A DNA stretch of 64,000 nucleotides from Epiperipatus broadwayi (GCA_028023455.1 JAQFVV010006215.1:9383950-9447949), one strand, 5' to 3'. Counted from the stretch's first letter, positions 37,871 through 49,895 are shown. Made by a program: numbers and translations. Notes: generated by a model not told the origin, from the letters alone.

Positions 37871-39468
37871 TGATTCCTATGAATATATGTATAAATGTGG
37901 ACAGGTGGTGATATAGAAAATCCATTATTATTATGACAAAGTAGCTATCCAATGCTAGCCGATGATGATCATGTACAAGTGGTAATTATTACAAAATGCC
38001 AAACCAGCTTTAGAATTGTTATAAAATGAAATTCCAAGTTTAGGCTAAATCCAGATTATTATAAATGACATTTCAATTCTTAAACATAGTAAAGTTTATT
38101 ATTATCCCATAATATAATCAATAGTCCATTACAAAATGGCATCCCATGATTGAGCTAGATTCTATTCAGATCATGTTTGATCATCTCCCCAGCAGCATCA
38201 TTTATTATTATGTTGCATTTTTTATTTATTTCTATTTTAATTTTTATACAATTTATTATAGCGTCTAGACAATGATTAAAAAAGTTTCCAAAGGTTACGA
38301 TATTTAAAGTTTCATCAAGAAAAACTTTTGGGCTCAGCATCACTTGAGATCAAAATCTATACATCACTTTGCATGTTATTCCTTATTTATTATATTATTG
38401 AATTCTTTGACATGTCAAATCTTTATCTCTCCCATGCTGTTATAAATTTCAAAATATATTATAAGACAATATAGAATTTTTACCAAGAATATGCTTTTCA
38501 CTAATTAGTAACTAAATTGGAAATTTCTGTAGCTTTTTTAGAAAAGTTTTTAAGTTCTCAAAAATTAACAGATATGTAAATGCATATCATTGTACATAAA
38601 CTTCTCATCTATATAAATATCTTTCATTTTATTAAAAGAATCTAAACACTAAGATTAAAGGCTCTAATCAACTTTTTCCATACTTCTCAGACTTCTAATG
38701 CTCAAAATAGTATTTATATAATCTCTAATACTTATGTAAACTTCCTACTTTCAAAAATTACTGAAAGTGTTTCGTATTACAAATAAAGTTCAGGATTTTA
38801 TCTGATTACTTTTAAAATTCTCAAGTCAAATACGCCATTATGAATCCACACTTCTTTATCAATTTTAAAGTGCAAATTTTTTAAAATCATAATTACAAAC
38901 AATATTATCATTGAGAAAAGTTTTTATTTCTAATTAAACCATTTTTTAATTATGCAGAAACTTTTGACTAGTTCAATTTAAAAAACTAAGGATTATTAAA
39001 TATGCAACTGACAAAAAATAGCTCTATTTAGTTCCATTAATTAAAGATCAAAACTTTTTTATTTATACTGGAATAATTATATCTACCAAATTCAACCACC
39101 TAATTCGTACTTATCATTTCTAATCAATTCATATAGAAGCATTTAAATGTGAATTATAGATTAAGTGAAATTAGGATGAAACGTTTTCTGAATTACATTT
39201 CTCTCTCATTCTCTTTTTATTAAATAAAAAAGTATTACAATTATTCATATAAATGTAAGGGATATTTTTTATGCAATTGTAATGAAGGACAAAAGATAGA
39301 TAAGCGATTATTTTTACTTATGAAAATAAAATAAAACAGAACCTTAAACATTTCTCATTTGAATCCAGTAAATCATTTTCGTTTGGATATTCTTTTTGAA
39401 TCCTATCATTTGAATATAGGATATGATGTGAATTCCACAAAACAATTTCTATATCAAAATTTTCCAAC
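37871..39468. other. Intron DNA without recognised genes
   Basis: AT-rich, no coding signal or long repeat recognised. Confidence 0.5.
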
Positions 39469-39578
39469 CGTTGGTAGCCGAGAGGTCAGCGCAGCCGCCT
39501 TGTAAGTAAGCAGTTGCTTGCAGACGGTTGTCGCAGGTTCGCTTCCCGGCCGATGCTTTGACATATGAAAAAAAAAAA
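39469..39578 (+). mobile_element. tRNA-derived SINE or tRNA pseudogene
   Basis: An 87-nt tRNA-like head (39469-39555). Acceptor arms CGTTGGT and GCCGATG pair with G-T wobbles; an A-box-like TAGCCGAGAGGTC lies at 39475 and a B-box GGTTCGCTTCC at 39537. The length and an extra hairpin (TAAGCA/TGCTTG) in the middle suggest a serine/leucine-class origin or a heavily modified anticodon arm. An A-rich tail follows at 39568-39578. A clean anticodon stem is not visible, so a functional tRNA is unlikely. Confidence 0.6.
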
Positions 39579-40887
39579 TGCTGTGTTAGGATAATTTCAA
39601 TTTACTAAATATTCAATATTTATCATTGATTTTCTTTTAAAAATAAAAAAGCTTTCCTCTTCAGGAAGATATGAACTATGAAAGCCAAAAAAGAACAACT
39701 TGTTGAATCACTATCAGTCTTCTAACTCCATTTACAAATATAGAATTACTGAGAACATGCTACATGTAAAGTTTCACTTAGATGAAAAATAAACTTGAAT
39801 TCACAACAGAACATTTTTTGTATCATTTTAATCTTAATAAACCACAAACATATGGAACAAGCTACATGCTTAAATTAGTCTGATTATTTTTGAAACATGC
39901 GCACATTAATTTACACAGTTAAGAAGAACAAATGTTATTAACGTTGTGATAGTCTATAATATAACTGCAATTCATGATTATCTACAACAATATATTTTTA
40001 AAAAAAAGTTTATAAAGAATTTCATTCGTAAATGTGGATTAAATATCATGTGAAGGATTGTTTATACTATAGTCATAATAAAGAAAGACTTAAAATCATT
40101 TTTTGATAAAGTCAAACATATTTATTGACAATTAGAATGTGGAAATTATTTTAGGCTTTATTGGCAGTAATATTTGTATGATTCATATGTCTTCAATTTT
40201 CACACAGTTATAAAAAGTTTTAAACAAAATATATTTATTCCAGTTATAAAATAAAAAGCCACCCTACTGTTATAATTATCTCTGATGCTTATTAAATTTG
40301 TTGGCCCACATTAAAAATATATCTAATGTGGAATTTAAATTTATTATTTATTTCAAGCACAAAGCTACAGAATTTTAAAAAAAATGTAAATGGCTACCAA
40401 TACATATTTTAATATAACAGGTCTGATCAGTGAGGTTGGTCATATTTTTCTTTTCTAATAATATTACATTATGGTGTAATATTTATCTATATACATGATA
40501 TAAACTGAACTTATTAATAAATGCAGCATTTTTTAAACTAATGCTTATTTCAGTCTACAATTTTTTAATAAATACACAAATAATATTAAATAATTTTTTT
40601 ATTAAATTAAAAAATATTGTATTAAAATCACATATATCTATGTACTTTTATAATTCAAAATGATATATAGTTATTTTCATTTTACCCCAAAAGTTCACAT
40701 CATTCATGCCCACAATCTTATATCTCTATACTTTTTTTCTATTACACATTTACAATTCTTTCTATTAAATAGTCTTATATCATGTTAGGTATTTATCAAT
40801 GTGAATTATATAAACTTCATTTATAACACCTTATTTAATATATGAATTTTTTCTACACTACAATATTTCATACCTATACTCCAATAT
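39579..40887. other. Intron DNA without recognised genes
   Basis: AT-rich sequence; no coding or repeat feature recognised. Confidence 0.5.
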
Positions 40888-41421
40888 GTAATATAGAGAG
40901 GGTTTGAACTCACTTTCACATGACCTTCAACTATCCATGCTATCTCATACTGCTGATACACTTGATCACACACATGTTGAAAAGATAAACAATCACCAAT
41001 ATACATATTTCATGCTAAACCAGCACTTGTCAGTTGGTCCAGATTATCATCTCTCTATATATGTATACAATCAATGCTCAACTTATATTAAGATAGCCAA
41101 TCTTCACACTTTTTGGACAGGCTTTAATCCATTCCATTATCAGATTTTCAATAAAATGGATGGCTGAAGAGTTGTGGGGTAAAGTGGATTGAAGCCTGTC
41201 CAAAAAAATATGAAGATTGGCTATTTTAATATAAGCTGAGCATTGATTGTATATATGTGTAGAAATGATAATCTGGACTAATTGACGAGCACTGGTTTAG
41301 CACAAAATACATATATTAGTGATTGTTTATCTTTTCAACATGTGGGTGATCAAGTGTGTCAGATAGCATCGATAGTTGAAGATCATGTGAAAGTATTGAG
41401 TTCAAACCCCCTATATAACAC
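40888..41421. repeat. Palindromic foldback element, about 530 bp
   Basis: Arms of roughly 230-250 bp turn around about 41160. The left arm starts ATATAGAGAGGGTTTGAAC and the right arm ends GTTCAAACCCCCTATATAAC. Inner landmarks include AGATAAACAATCACCAATAT with its complement, and GGACAGGCTTTAATCC with its complement. It ends about 120 bp from the start of cadherin exon 41543-41716, on its downstream (intronic) side. A related single arm is at 25360-25560. Confidence 0.85.
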
Positions 41422-41542
41422 TTTATTCTGTTTAAAGTAGCATTTATCAAAAAAGTGTTATCAATTAAGTTTACCAATATTGTAGAATATTCTGTGATAA
41501 TTGTCTTAAATAAAAAATATATATTTGTAGTTCAGTTATTAC

Positions 41543-41716
41543 CATATATGAATCTAAAGCTTCTACTTGTAAGATTGGTGTTTTCACTGGCAAATGTTCA
41601 AAGATGGAAGTTTCGTAACTGCTCTGCAGAAATTTAACATTATTTTCAAGTGGAGGATTAATTTTAATTTTAACTGCTGCTCGGGCAAACATTTTATCAT
41701 TATTGGCTTGCACTCC
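41543..41716 (-). CDS. Cadherin-family gene, internal exon (second of three in the window)
   Basis: The exon encodes 58 residues in phase 0. It contains the end of one ectodomain (FARAAVKIKI), the linker, and the start of the next (SYETSIFEHLPVKTPI, then QVEALD). The acceptor is TTATTTTAG/GGAGTG and the donor ATATG/GTAATA; an alternative donor GTAGAA lies 24 bp earlier. The linker reads PPLENNVKF where cadherins usually have DxNDNxPxF, so several calcium ligands are missing, although the Glu in IFEHLP is kept. It joins exon 56918-57030 upstream (EITIVIE then GVQANN) and 15963-16112 downstream without breaking the domain pattern. Confidence 0.82.
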
Positions 41717-41849
41717 CTAAAATAAATAAACAAGAAACTATATTGATTTCTAATTAAATTAAAAATTTCAGCACTAACATTTAATGAATATGTCGAGAAA
41801 ATATATAAAAATTTCAAATATTCATCTCAGAAAGACTAAAGTGATTGTA

Positions 41850-43175
41850 AAATTAATATTTAAAACTATAAGTGTTTTATCAGCAAATATATTATAATAA
41901 ACTCTGTGCAGATATGCTCCCCCCCCCCATAAATGAAGTAAATTATAACTTTTAAATTTAGATAATGCTACCAAAAATAAAATGCTAAATTAAATACTAT
42001 TAAAAAGATTAGAAGATATAATATATAGATGTTTTGCCTTAATGGCTAAAATTATCATTACTTATAAAAAAAATATCCATATATTACAACTTTAAAGTAT
42101 CCTAAAAAAGAAAGAGTAAGAAAAAATCTCAACAAATTTACATTAAGAATAAATGCTTGAAACTTAATCAAAAATAAATAGTAGAAATTAGAGAATAATT
42201 TTCAGAGAATGAATCTACTTCAAGTGCAAAATAAATGAGGCATGATATATTGTCATTAACTTGAACTCTATAATTAAAAAGCAATCCTGTTTTCCCCTCT
42301 CTAAAAAGTGGGCTATCGAATTCATTTGAATGCATTTACATAAATTTAAATTCTATTTATTCTCACTACCCTCACCACTCATTGCTATGAATATGATATC
42401 ATAACCAAGGGTACTTTGGTATTAGAGCTGCAATGTAGGTGAGATAGGAGACCTTTTCACACCCACAATAAAAGTGTAATGTCACAATGATGTCAAATTG
42501 AACCAAATAATCCCTGCAAGTATACATGGCAAAACATGTTTTTTCTTTAGCAATGTAACATTTTTTTGTAATACTTCGACATTTTCAGTTAATGTCCAGA
42601 TTTATTTTTGATAACAGCTATTCCGATTCATATACAGTTGTATATTTTCAGTCTTTGTTTTTTTTTTTTTGGTTTAATTAATTTATATAAAAAAGTACAT
42701 TTATTAGCATTTCTATTGAAAATATCAGCATAGTCTGCAATTATGTGCTACATTTTTGAAGAGAAAATTTTTAGTAGAAATCTCCATTTTCTGTGTAATA
42801 TAACATGTGAAATGTTTTGTTTCAAGGTGACAATTCCTGTTATATATTATACGATAAGTATTGTATGTGTATACTTAATGTGTTTTTATAAATATTATTT
42901 CAAAACCAAAATCATTTACTGTTGTTTAGTAACAATTTTTTTGTGTAATGGCATCATTTCATTAAGCTCGCAAATCACATTTTTTTTTTGATTTCAAATA
43001 GAATTTTTAAAAGTTATTAGTGTTCAAGTCATACATATTTAAATGTCTTGATATTTAAAAACCAAAATCATTTACTGTTTGTTTAGTGCATATTTAAATT
43101 AATATTTTTTTTTAGTAATGCCATCAATTCATTAAGATCACATTATTATGTTTTTACTTTTAGTTATTTTTAGTC
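41850..43175 (-). other. Cadherin intron
   Basis: AT-rich. The 42412-42445 segment (AAGGGTACTTTGGTATTAGAGC) is inverted with respect to 43430-43460 (GCTCTAATAGCAAGTACC), possibly the outer termini of a 1-kb element that contains the palindrome at 43176-43430. A 13-mer CCAAAATCATTTACTG occurs at 42906 and again near 43063, marking a small local duplication. Confidence 0.4.
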
Positions 43176-43430
43176 CTGCAACACGGAACATGTATTATAC
43201 CTACTGCAACCTTTTCACATTCATATCAACCCACACTCCACCCCTGATAACTTTGTAAACCTTGCCAAAATACTATGTACAAGTTCCATGTACACATTTT
43301 TTTTGCTAAAAAAGTTGTGCACAAGATCTGTGTACGTTATTTTGGTCAGATCCTAAGATTACAAAGTTATCAGTGGATTGATACAAATGTGAACAGGTGC
43401 ACTAGGTTTAATACATGCTCCATGTTGTAG
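43176..43430. repeat. Foldback element, about 255 bp
   Basis: CTGCAACACGGAACATGTAT on the left is complemented by ATACATGCTCCATGTTGTAG on the right. Inner arm pairs include CTGATAACTTTGTAA with TTACAAAGTTATCAG and GTACAAG/TGTGTAC runs near the turn. No coding capacity. Confidence 0.7.
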
Positions 43431-44094
43431 CTCTAATAGCAAGTACCTAACCAAGATATCGAAAGTGCTTAGCTCAAGTTTTAAGATATGTCTACACCGA
43501 AGCTTTTCTTATTTAGTATTCTTAGTGCTTAGAATTTAATAACACATAATGAAAATAATAATATTCATCTCCTGAAACACATAAGTAAACAATACAAAAA
43601 ATATTCATAGAAAAGCAAATTTATAATTAAAAAATAATATACAGAGATTTAAAAATTACATATTTATTTAATTTATCAATGTCAAATCATTAAAAAAAGA
43701 CATGAAATTATTTACATAGATTAAAAATAAAGAATAAAAACAGTCTTTAAATTTTAACTCATTGCTAAACAAAAACTTCTCCAAACAACTTCTCTTTTAA
43801 TTATAGAAATCATGAAGAAGGCATTACTCCCCAAACTTTTCAACTGTTGGATGATGGGATGTGAAGGTTTTTATACTATTTACTGATGAATGTTTAATGA
43901 CTATTACAGTTACCTATAAATTGGATAATTTGAAGAAGAAAAAAGAGTCTGTCTGAAACATAAAAAGTTTCTAATATTTGAAATGAGTCAAAATTCACAT
44001 CTCAAATCATGAGCATGCAAATGAAAATATTGACCATTATTATACCATATGACTGTTTACATAAATATATTTATGTGAGTCTGTATATATATAT

Positions 44095-44352
44095 CATTAA
44101 AAACCAGTCAACTCTTAGACAATCCCAATATCAATAACCATCAACAATTTCTAACAGTTTTCAAGGCAATCTCATGTTTTCAAGGCAATCTCATGGTCAA
44201 GTTGCAATCTTTAGTGTCTATATAAGTATGTTAGACCATCAATATGGGTGAGATTCCACCCTTATTGTTAAAAGCAGGTTGCCTTGACAACAGTTAGAAA
44301 TTGTTGATTGTTATTGATATTGGACTGTCTGAGTGTTAACTGGTTTTTAATG
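44095..44352. repeat. Foldback element, about 258 bp
   Basis: The left arm CATTAAAAACCAGTCAACTC and following CAATATCAATAACCATCAAC are complemented at the right by GTTATTGATATTGG and AACTGGTTTTTAATG. Near the turn GTTTTCAAGGCAATCTCAT is duplicated in tandem. Confidence 0.8.
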
Positions 44353-44386
44353 ATTACTTATAAACCTATTTAGCCTTGAGCATTAT

Positions 44387-44390
<4 letters not shown>

Positions 44391-44421
<31 letters not shown>
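44391..44421. repeat. (TA)n microsatellite
   Basis: About 15 uninterrupted TA dinucleotides directly right of the 44-kb foldback element. Confidence 0.9.
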
Positions 44422-44425
<4 letters not shown>

Positions 44426-44842
44426 TCAAGAATAAAACTCATGCTCCAATCCATACTCTCCAGCCCATAAGACAATTTTTACAAGAAGAGCTTATCACTT
44501 ACATACATATGTGTGTGTGAAATCAGCCATAAGTTAACACATATCTATTCAAAGAAATTAAATTAGTTTACCTCAGACTATGAAAAAATAATGTTCTGTA
44601 TGCTTAGCAAGAATCAAAAATAGAATAAATCTACCTATTCTTTAAACTGTTAATTAATTTATAAATTTACCTTTACTAATCTTGGTGGAAATTCGGAATG
44701 AAATTAACATACCACTATATAAAAATATGGCATTAACAATTAATAAATTAATAATTAATTAGAAAAGGATGTATATAAAATCTAACTTTTAATAATCTTT
44801 TAATAATAAAGCACAATCTAATAATTGCAAAAATGAAAGTAG

Positions 44843-44855
44843 CATACAGTAATGT
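44843..44855. repeat. Target-site duplication, left, of the RTE LINE
   Basis: CATACAGTAATGT, identical over 13 bases to 48150-48162. Direct repeats of this length and identity on both sides show a retrotransposition event and give the exact element ends. Confidence 0.9.
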
Positions 44856-44866
44856 CATCATCATCA

Positions 44867-47824
44867 TCAACCATTATCAATCCACTGCAGGATGAAGGTC
44901 TCTCCAAGTTTAATCCATCTTCTCCGATCTTTAGCTTCTCTTCTCCACAACACCCCTGCACATTTTCTTATTTCATCCATCCATCTCACATGTGGTCTCT
45001 TTCTGGGTCTTTTACAATCTCTTGGAATCCAGTTTAAAATTTCAATTGTCCATCTATTATCATCTCTTCTAGCAATATGTCCAGCCCAACTCCATTTCAA
45101 TCTTTTAATTTTTTCAATAAGGTCAGTAACACCTGTTTGTTGTCTTACCCATACATTGCGTTTTCGATCTCTTCTTGTTACTCCCAACATACATCTCTCC
45201 ATACTCCTTTGAGTGGTCTGAAGTCTCTGTATTGCTCTTCTATTAAGTGTCCAAGTCTCAGATCCATAAGTAAGAACTGGTAAAACACATTTGTTAAAAA
45301 CCATCCTTTTCAAACACATAGGCATATTTCCTTTTAGTATCAAGTTATTTCTACCAAAAGCACTCCAACCAAGTTTAATTCTATGATTAATTTCCTCCAT
45401 TATGTTTCCATCTGTATTAATAATCTGACCAAGGTATTTGTAACTGTTAACTTCTTCTAATTCTTCATAATCAATCTTTATTTTCATATTTTGAGCAAAT
45501 CGATTAAACATTACTTTAGTCTTTTTAACATTTATCTTTAGTCCTACTTTTCTACTTTCATCTGCTAACTCCTGCAACATTTCCTGCAGCTCTGAAGCAT
45601 TATTTGCAAAAACAACTACATCATCTGTGAAATCTAAATGACTTAAATACTCTCCATTTACTTTCACTCCTTTAGTTTCCCATTTTAATCCACAAAATAC
45701 TTCTTGCAGCACTGCTGTAAAGAGTTTTGGAGATATGGAGTCACCTTGTCTTACACCTTTCTCAATGTTGATTTTTCCAGTATCATTATGTAATCTAATT
45801 GTTGCTGTTGCATTTTTATAAATATTCTTTAAAATATGACAATATCCTGGATCTATACCTTGATGATCCAATGCTTTAATCACTGAAGAAATGTGTATAG
45901 AATCGAATGCCTTTTCATAATCTACAAATCCAAAACATAATGACAACTCATATTCATTTGTCCTTTCTATGACTTCTCTCAATACCTGGATATGATCTAT
46001 TGTACTAAAACCACTTTTAAATCCAGCTTGTTCTCTTGGTTGGTGGAAATCCAAAGTTCTCTGTAGACGAGTTGTAATTATCTTGGTAAAAATTTTATAT
46101 AAAACTGATAAAAGGCTGATAGGTCTGTAATTTCTAATATCTTCTTTATCACCTTTTTTAAATATTAATATTATTACTGCATTCTTCCAATCTTCCGGTA
46201 CATCTTTATCATTTAGACATTTGGTATATAACTTTGCTAAAATTGTTTCTATTTCTTCACCTGCTTCTTTTAATATATCAATTATAATTCCATCATTTCC
46301 TGGAGCCTTTCCTTTCTTCATACACTTAATTGCATGTCTCACTTCTTCATTTAAAATTCTGGGCAATTCGGAAGATGTAATAGATATAGGAGGTACTTGT
46401 TCTTTATTACTATATAATTCTTGATAAAAATCTTCTACCAATTTCATGATGTCATCTCTCTTTTTAGTAATAATTCCATCTTTTTTTCTTATTGCAGATA
46501 TAAATTTCCTACCAATACCAAAATGTTGTTTAACATTTTTGAGACTTTTATTTTCTTCTACAGCTTTCCTTGCTATTTCACAGTTATACTTTCTTATATC
46601 ATTTTCAACTCTTTTCCATACCATTTTACAAAATTCGAGATATTCAATTCTTTTTAATACATCATTTTTGTATATCTTCATATTCCTTCTTTTCTTCATA
46701 AATTCTCTAGTCTCAGTAGAAATTTTATTAGTCAATTGCTGCTTTTTTCTACCAGCTATGTTTGTTGCAGTTTTTAAAAGTGTATCAGTTATTTTCATAT
46801 TAATTTCATTCAAATCTGTATCATGTTCAAAATCTCCTAACACTTGAAACCTATTTGTAAGTTCTAATTTAAATTCATTAGAATGTTTCTGAAGATTAGG
46901 AATATCAACTGTAAATATTGTTTTTCTTAATAATTTTTGTCTTTCTAGTTTTACATTAACACGTAACTTACACCTTACTAATCGATGATCACTTCCTGTG
47001 TTAAATTTATTAAGAACATTACAATCTTGAAATATGTATTTTCTGTTAGTCAAAATATAATCCAATTCTGCTGTACCTTCATTTGGATGCTTCCATGTCC
47101 ATTTCCTTTTAAAAAATGAATCCATCAATGAATTCATAATATAAAGTTTTTCTTTTTCTGCAAACTCCACAAGTCTATGTCCTCTCTCATTTCTATTACC
47201 ATAACCAAAATTACCTACAGCAATTTCATCTTTCATTTGTCTACCAATTCTAGCATTAAAGTCTCCCATAACAATTTTAAAATGTTGTTTACTCTGATCA
47301 AAAGCCTTTTGTACATCCATATAAAAATCTTCTACTACTTCATCACTATGAGAACTTGTTGGGGCATAAACCTGAATTATCTGCATTTGGTATCTGCTAT
47401 TAAGTTGTATAACTAATCTTGCCACTCTGTCCGATACACCATCAATCTCCACAATATTGTTCTTCCACTTTTTATTTATAATGAATCCTACTCCACTTGT
47501 ATTTCCAATATGTGTGCCTTTATAATAGAGTATATGTCCACTTTTTAAATCAATTGTTTCTTCTCCTTTTCTTCTAACTTCACAAAGTCCAATAATGTCC
47601 CATTTAATATAAGACAGTTCTTCTTCTAATTCTTGCAATCTTCCTTCACTTGAAAGTGATCTGCAGTTGTAAGTACCTAAATAAAAAGTCGTCATCAAAT
47701 GGCAGCCTGGGTCCGCAATCAGGGGATTCTTAGCACCCTCTGCCTTCGGCCACCAACCGCTGCCTTGGTTGGTGACTTTACAGCCTCCTGGGAATAAGGG
47801 CCATGCTTTATTTTTGTCTGTCAT
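44867..47824 (-). CDS. RTE LINE endonuclease-reverse transcriptase, intact
   Basis: The frame encodes 985 residues. An apurinic-type endonuclease covers about 45-290, with catalytic and binding residues all visible: N53 (TYNCRSL), E82 (CEVR), Y153 (VYAPTS), D188 and N190 (GDFNAR), D255 (LDYIL), D279/H280 (GSDHR). Reverse transcriptase covers about 490-770: KAPGNDG, NYRPISLL, D635 in FVDYEKAFDS, GVRQGDSISP, and D734/D735 in FTDD, where Thr replaces the common Ala. A C-terminal tail has WAGHIARR, RP-R-KRP and RWMDEI. The enzyme nicks the target and copies its own RNA onto the nick. An in-frame TAA lies 30 nt before the ATG. Another plausible start is Met44, just before the endonuclease. Confidence 0.95.
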   Translation of the reverse strand: MTDKNKAWPLFPGGCKVTNQGSGWWPKAEGAKNPLIADPGCHLMTTFYLGTYNCRSLSSEGRLQELEEELSYIKWDIIGLCEVRRKGEETIDLKSGHILYYKGTHIGNTSGVGFIINKKWKNNIVEIDGVSDRVARLVIQLNSRYQMQIIQVYAPTSSHSDEVVEDFYMDVQKAFDQSKQHFKIVMGDFNARIGRQMKDEIAVGNFGYGNRNERGHRLVEFAEKEKLYIMNSLMDSFFKRKWTWKHPNEGTAELDYILTNRKYIFQDCNVLNKFNTGSDHRLVRCKLRVNVKLERQKLLRKTIFTVDIPNLQKHSNEFKLELTNRFQVLGDFEHDTDLNEINMKITDTLLKTATNIAGRKKQQLTNKISTETREFMKKRRNMKIYKNDVLKRIEYLEFCKMVWKRVENDIRKYNCEIARKAVEENKSLKNVKQHFGIGRKFISAIRKKDGIITKKRDDIMKLVEDFYQELYSNKEQVPPISITSSELPRILNEEVRHAIKCMKKGKAPGNDGIIIDILKEAGEEIETILAKLYTKCLNDKDVPEDWKNAVIILIFKKGDKEDIRNYRPISLLSVLYKIFTKIITTRLQRTLDFHQPREQAGFKSGFSTIDHIQVLREVIERTNEYELSLCFGFVDYEKAFDSIHISSVIKALDHQGIDPGYCHILKNIYKNATATIRLHNDTGKINIEKGVRQGDSISPKLFTAVLQEVFCGLKWETKGVKVNGEYLSHLDFTDDVVVFANNASELQEMLQELADESRKVGLKINVKKTKVMFNRFAQNMKIKIDYEELEEVNSYKYLGQIINTDGNIMEEINHRIKLGWSAFGRNNLILKGNMPMCLKRMVFNKCVLPVLTYGSETWTLNRRAIQRLQTTQRSMERCMLGVTRRDRKRNVWVRQQTGVTDLIEKIKRLKWSWAGHIARRDDNRWTIEILNWIPRDCKRPRKRPHVRWMDEIRKCAGVLWRREAKDRRRWIKLGETFILQWIDNG

Positions 47825-48149
47825 AATTGTATATATGTATTGAAAAAATATTTATCATTTACACAAACATTCATTCTGCCTTATCAGGCACTGAGAAGAA
47901 AGACCATGGTGTTTCTTGATCTTAAACTCAGAGGTAAAAAGCCAATAAACTCACCACGGTGGCTAATGCATGTTGGTGAGCAGCCCATCCATGTTCGTAT
48001 ACTATATGAATAATCACGTAGTAATAACAGCTGCAACAACAAGAACGTATGGAGTGGACATTAGGAATTTGCCCTGCTCAGTTCCTTTAAGGCCTCCAAG
48101 AGGAATCAAAGGGTCTCCTTTCAATTAATAGCAAACTCCTTTCTGCAGC
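47825..48149 (-). other. 5' untranslated leader of the RTE LINE
   Basis: Less AT-rich than the surroundings and without a long frame. It ends exactly at the target-site duplication, so it is part of the element. It would carry the internal promoter if the copy is transcribed. Confidence 0.75.
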
Positions 48150-48162
48150 CATACAGTAATGT
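48150..48162. repeat. Target-site duplication, right, of the RTE LINE
   Basis: CATACAGTAATGT, identical to 44843-44855. Confidence 0.9.
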
Positions 48163-48209
48163 ATAGGTAATTAAAGGAAACAAAGCACTCTCCCCCAGGT
48201 TATAATTAA

Positions 48210-48405
48210 ATAGTACTTTGTATGTTTAGCAAGGGCAAAATTAGATTTTATCTAAATCCTGCTCTAATTAAATTATTAATTTAAATAATTATTAATATCT
48301 TCCCCCAATATTAGCAGAAACATGTTTATAAACATCAAAAGCTTAAAAGAAAAAGTAGTTTGTTCTATTCTTGATTCTAGCTAAGCACACAGTATTCAAA
48401 ATCTG
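48210..48405. repeat. Foldback element next to the LINE
   Basis: AGTACTTTGTATGTTTAGCAAG on the left is complemented by the right end ATTCTAGCTAAGCACACAGTATT. A third related piece (TTCTGTATGCTTAGCAAGAATC, about 44597-44620) lies on the other side of the LINE, so the LINE appears to have landed in or beside a cluster of this family. Confidence 0.6.
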
Positions 48406-48489
48406 AATGAGACTGATTTTCTCCCTTATTTAAATATATATAGTTGAGTTTTATTTTCAATATCAGACATTTCTAGAATATATTTCTTA

Positions 48490-48655
48490 TTAAACATCAC
48501 ATGATCACCATCTCTTATGCTAGCACATAACTGCTATTAAACAGGCAAAACTCTCCATACAGTAGTGCCACCCTGTGCCAACCAGAGTAATCAATGAAAG
48601 CAGAAGCACTATTTTATGGAGAGTTTTGCCTCTTTAATATTTCTTATTATGATGT
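48490..48655. repeat. Short foldback relative of the 50-kb element (no ribozyme)
   Basis: Inverted GGCAAAACTCTCCATACAGT and TATGGAGAGTTTTGCC with the same outer TCACATGATCACCATCTCTT flank as the 49.75-kb element. The central ribozyme-bearing part is missing, so this is an internally deleted derivative. Confidence 0.7.
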
Positions 48656-49744
48656 TGGCTTAAAAAAGTGTTTTTTAAAAAACAAAACAAAAACAAACTA
48701 GCATCATTGTTTTTAATTTTTTCTGTAAAACATAACACCGATATAGAGGGTTTGAATCCAGGTCTCACCCATCAATGATCACTTTGATGTTTTAACAACT
48801 TGATTTATATTTTTAAATAGTTTGAACTTTAAATGGCTTACTGAAAAAAAAACAATCTTGGTCATTTACTTAAAACTTTAAAAAGTTGAAATGTTATTTT
48901 TAATATATTAATATGGTGCATTTATTTAATAAAATAATTAGGAATTTGTGGTAATTTAATCAGTTTAGGAGAGCATTTGTTATGTTCTATAATGTGGATA
49001 AAATACCATTTTAAATACACTTGATCTCAATTCTTTTTTAATTGAACAGTTTATTATTTTAATATATGTATGTACATAGTGCTCTATAAAATCAAAGGTT
49101 TCTTTTTGAAATACAAAATCACTATTGGTATTAGTGAGACCCTTCTTAACATTATATATCTAATATATAAATTTTAAGGTTACTACAATAAAATTTAATA
49201 AGATACTTAGATGATTAAAACACATAGTACTTTAGCCAAGATATCATTTGTTCCTGAAATTTTTCTCTTTTGTCTATTTTTTAATTTCTTAGAATATTTT
49301 TTGTTGCTGTTATTATAAACAATATCAAGATAGAATTTAAACAGGAAACTACGCAGAATGTGTCAAAATATAATGTATTGCATACAAAAGCACTGTCCAT
49401 ATAATTATAGTTATCAGATCATTTTAATGATCATGACAATTACATTCTTTCTTCTCTTCATGAAGTACAACAAATTGCTATCAAAGTACTTAAGTATGTT
49501 TCACTTGCATTTAACATTTTCCAGTTTGACTTTGAGATAGATCATGTCATTTTGCTTTTTTCATTATTTTTAAGTATATTATAATAGTATGAGTTGATTG
49601 TCTTAAAATTGTTTTTATATTATTGTAAATCTTTTAGGCTCTCAGATTTTTATTGTTTCTATAAAAAATTAGAGAATTGTACAGCTGTTCTGGTGGCTTC
49701 TTTATTAAATATGTTTAAACAAATATAATCAATCTTATTAGTTA
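48656..49744. other. Intron DNA without recognised genes
   Basis: AT-rich, no coding or repeat signal recognised. Confidence 0.5.
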
Positions 49745-49895
49745 TCTAATTTATCACATGATCACCATTTCTTATGCTTGCTCAAGCTGTTAAGACAGGC
49801 AAAACTCTCTATACAGTAGTGCCACTCAGTGCAAGCCAGAGTAATCAATGGATGCCAGAAGGTTTGTGCATAAAATCCCTATCTAGTGCCTATTC

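Larger units (their letters stand above)
44856..48149 (-). mobile_element. Full-length RTE-type LINE with perfect target-site duplication
   Basis: A 3,294-bp non-LTR retrotransposon on the minus strand. It has a 325-bp 5' leader (48149-47825), one intact 985-codon frame (47824-44867) and an 11-base 3' end of TGATGATGATGA type, the trinucleotide tail typical of RTE elements. Identical 13-bp duplications flank it. A complete 5' end, intact frame and perfect duplication point to recent insertion and possible present activity. Relatives in the window: a 5'-truncated copy at 56199-56462 and a decayed plus-strand RT at 58907-59425. Confidence 0.93.

Noticed and set aside
39469-39555. Functional tRNA gene
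   Set aside because: No clean anticodon stem, several wobbles in the acceptor stem and an A-rich tail; SINE or pseudogene fits better.
44852-47416. Several plus-strand frames opposite the LINE
   Set aside because: They are antisense shadows of the intact RTE coding frame.
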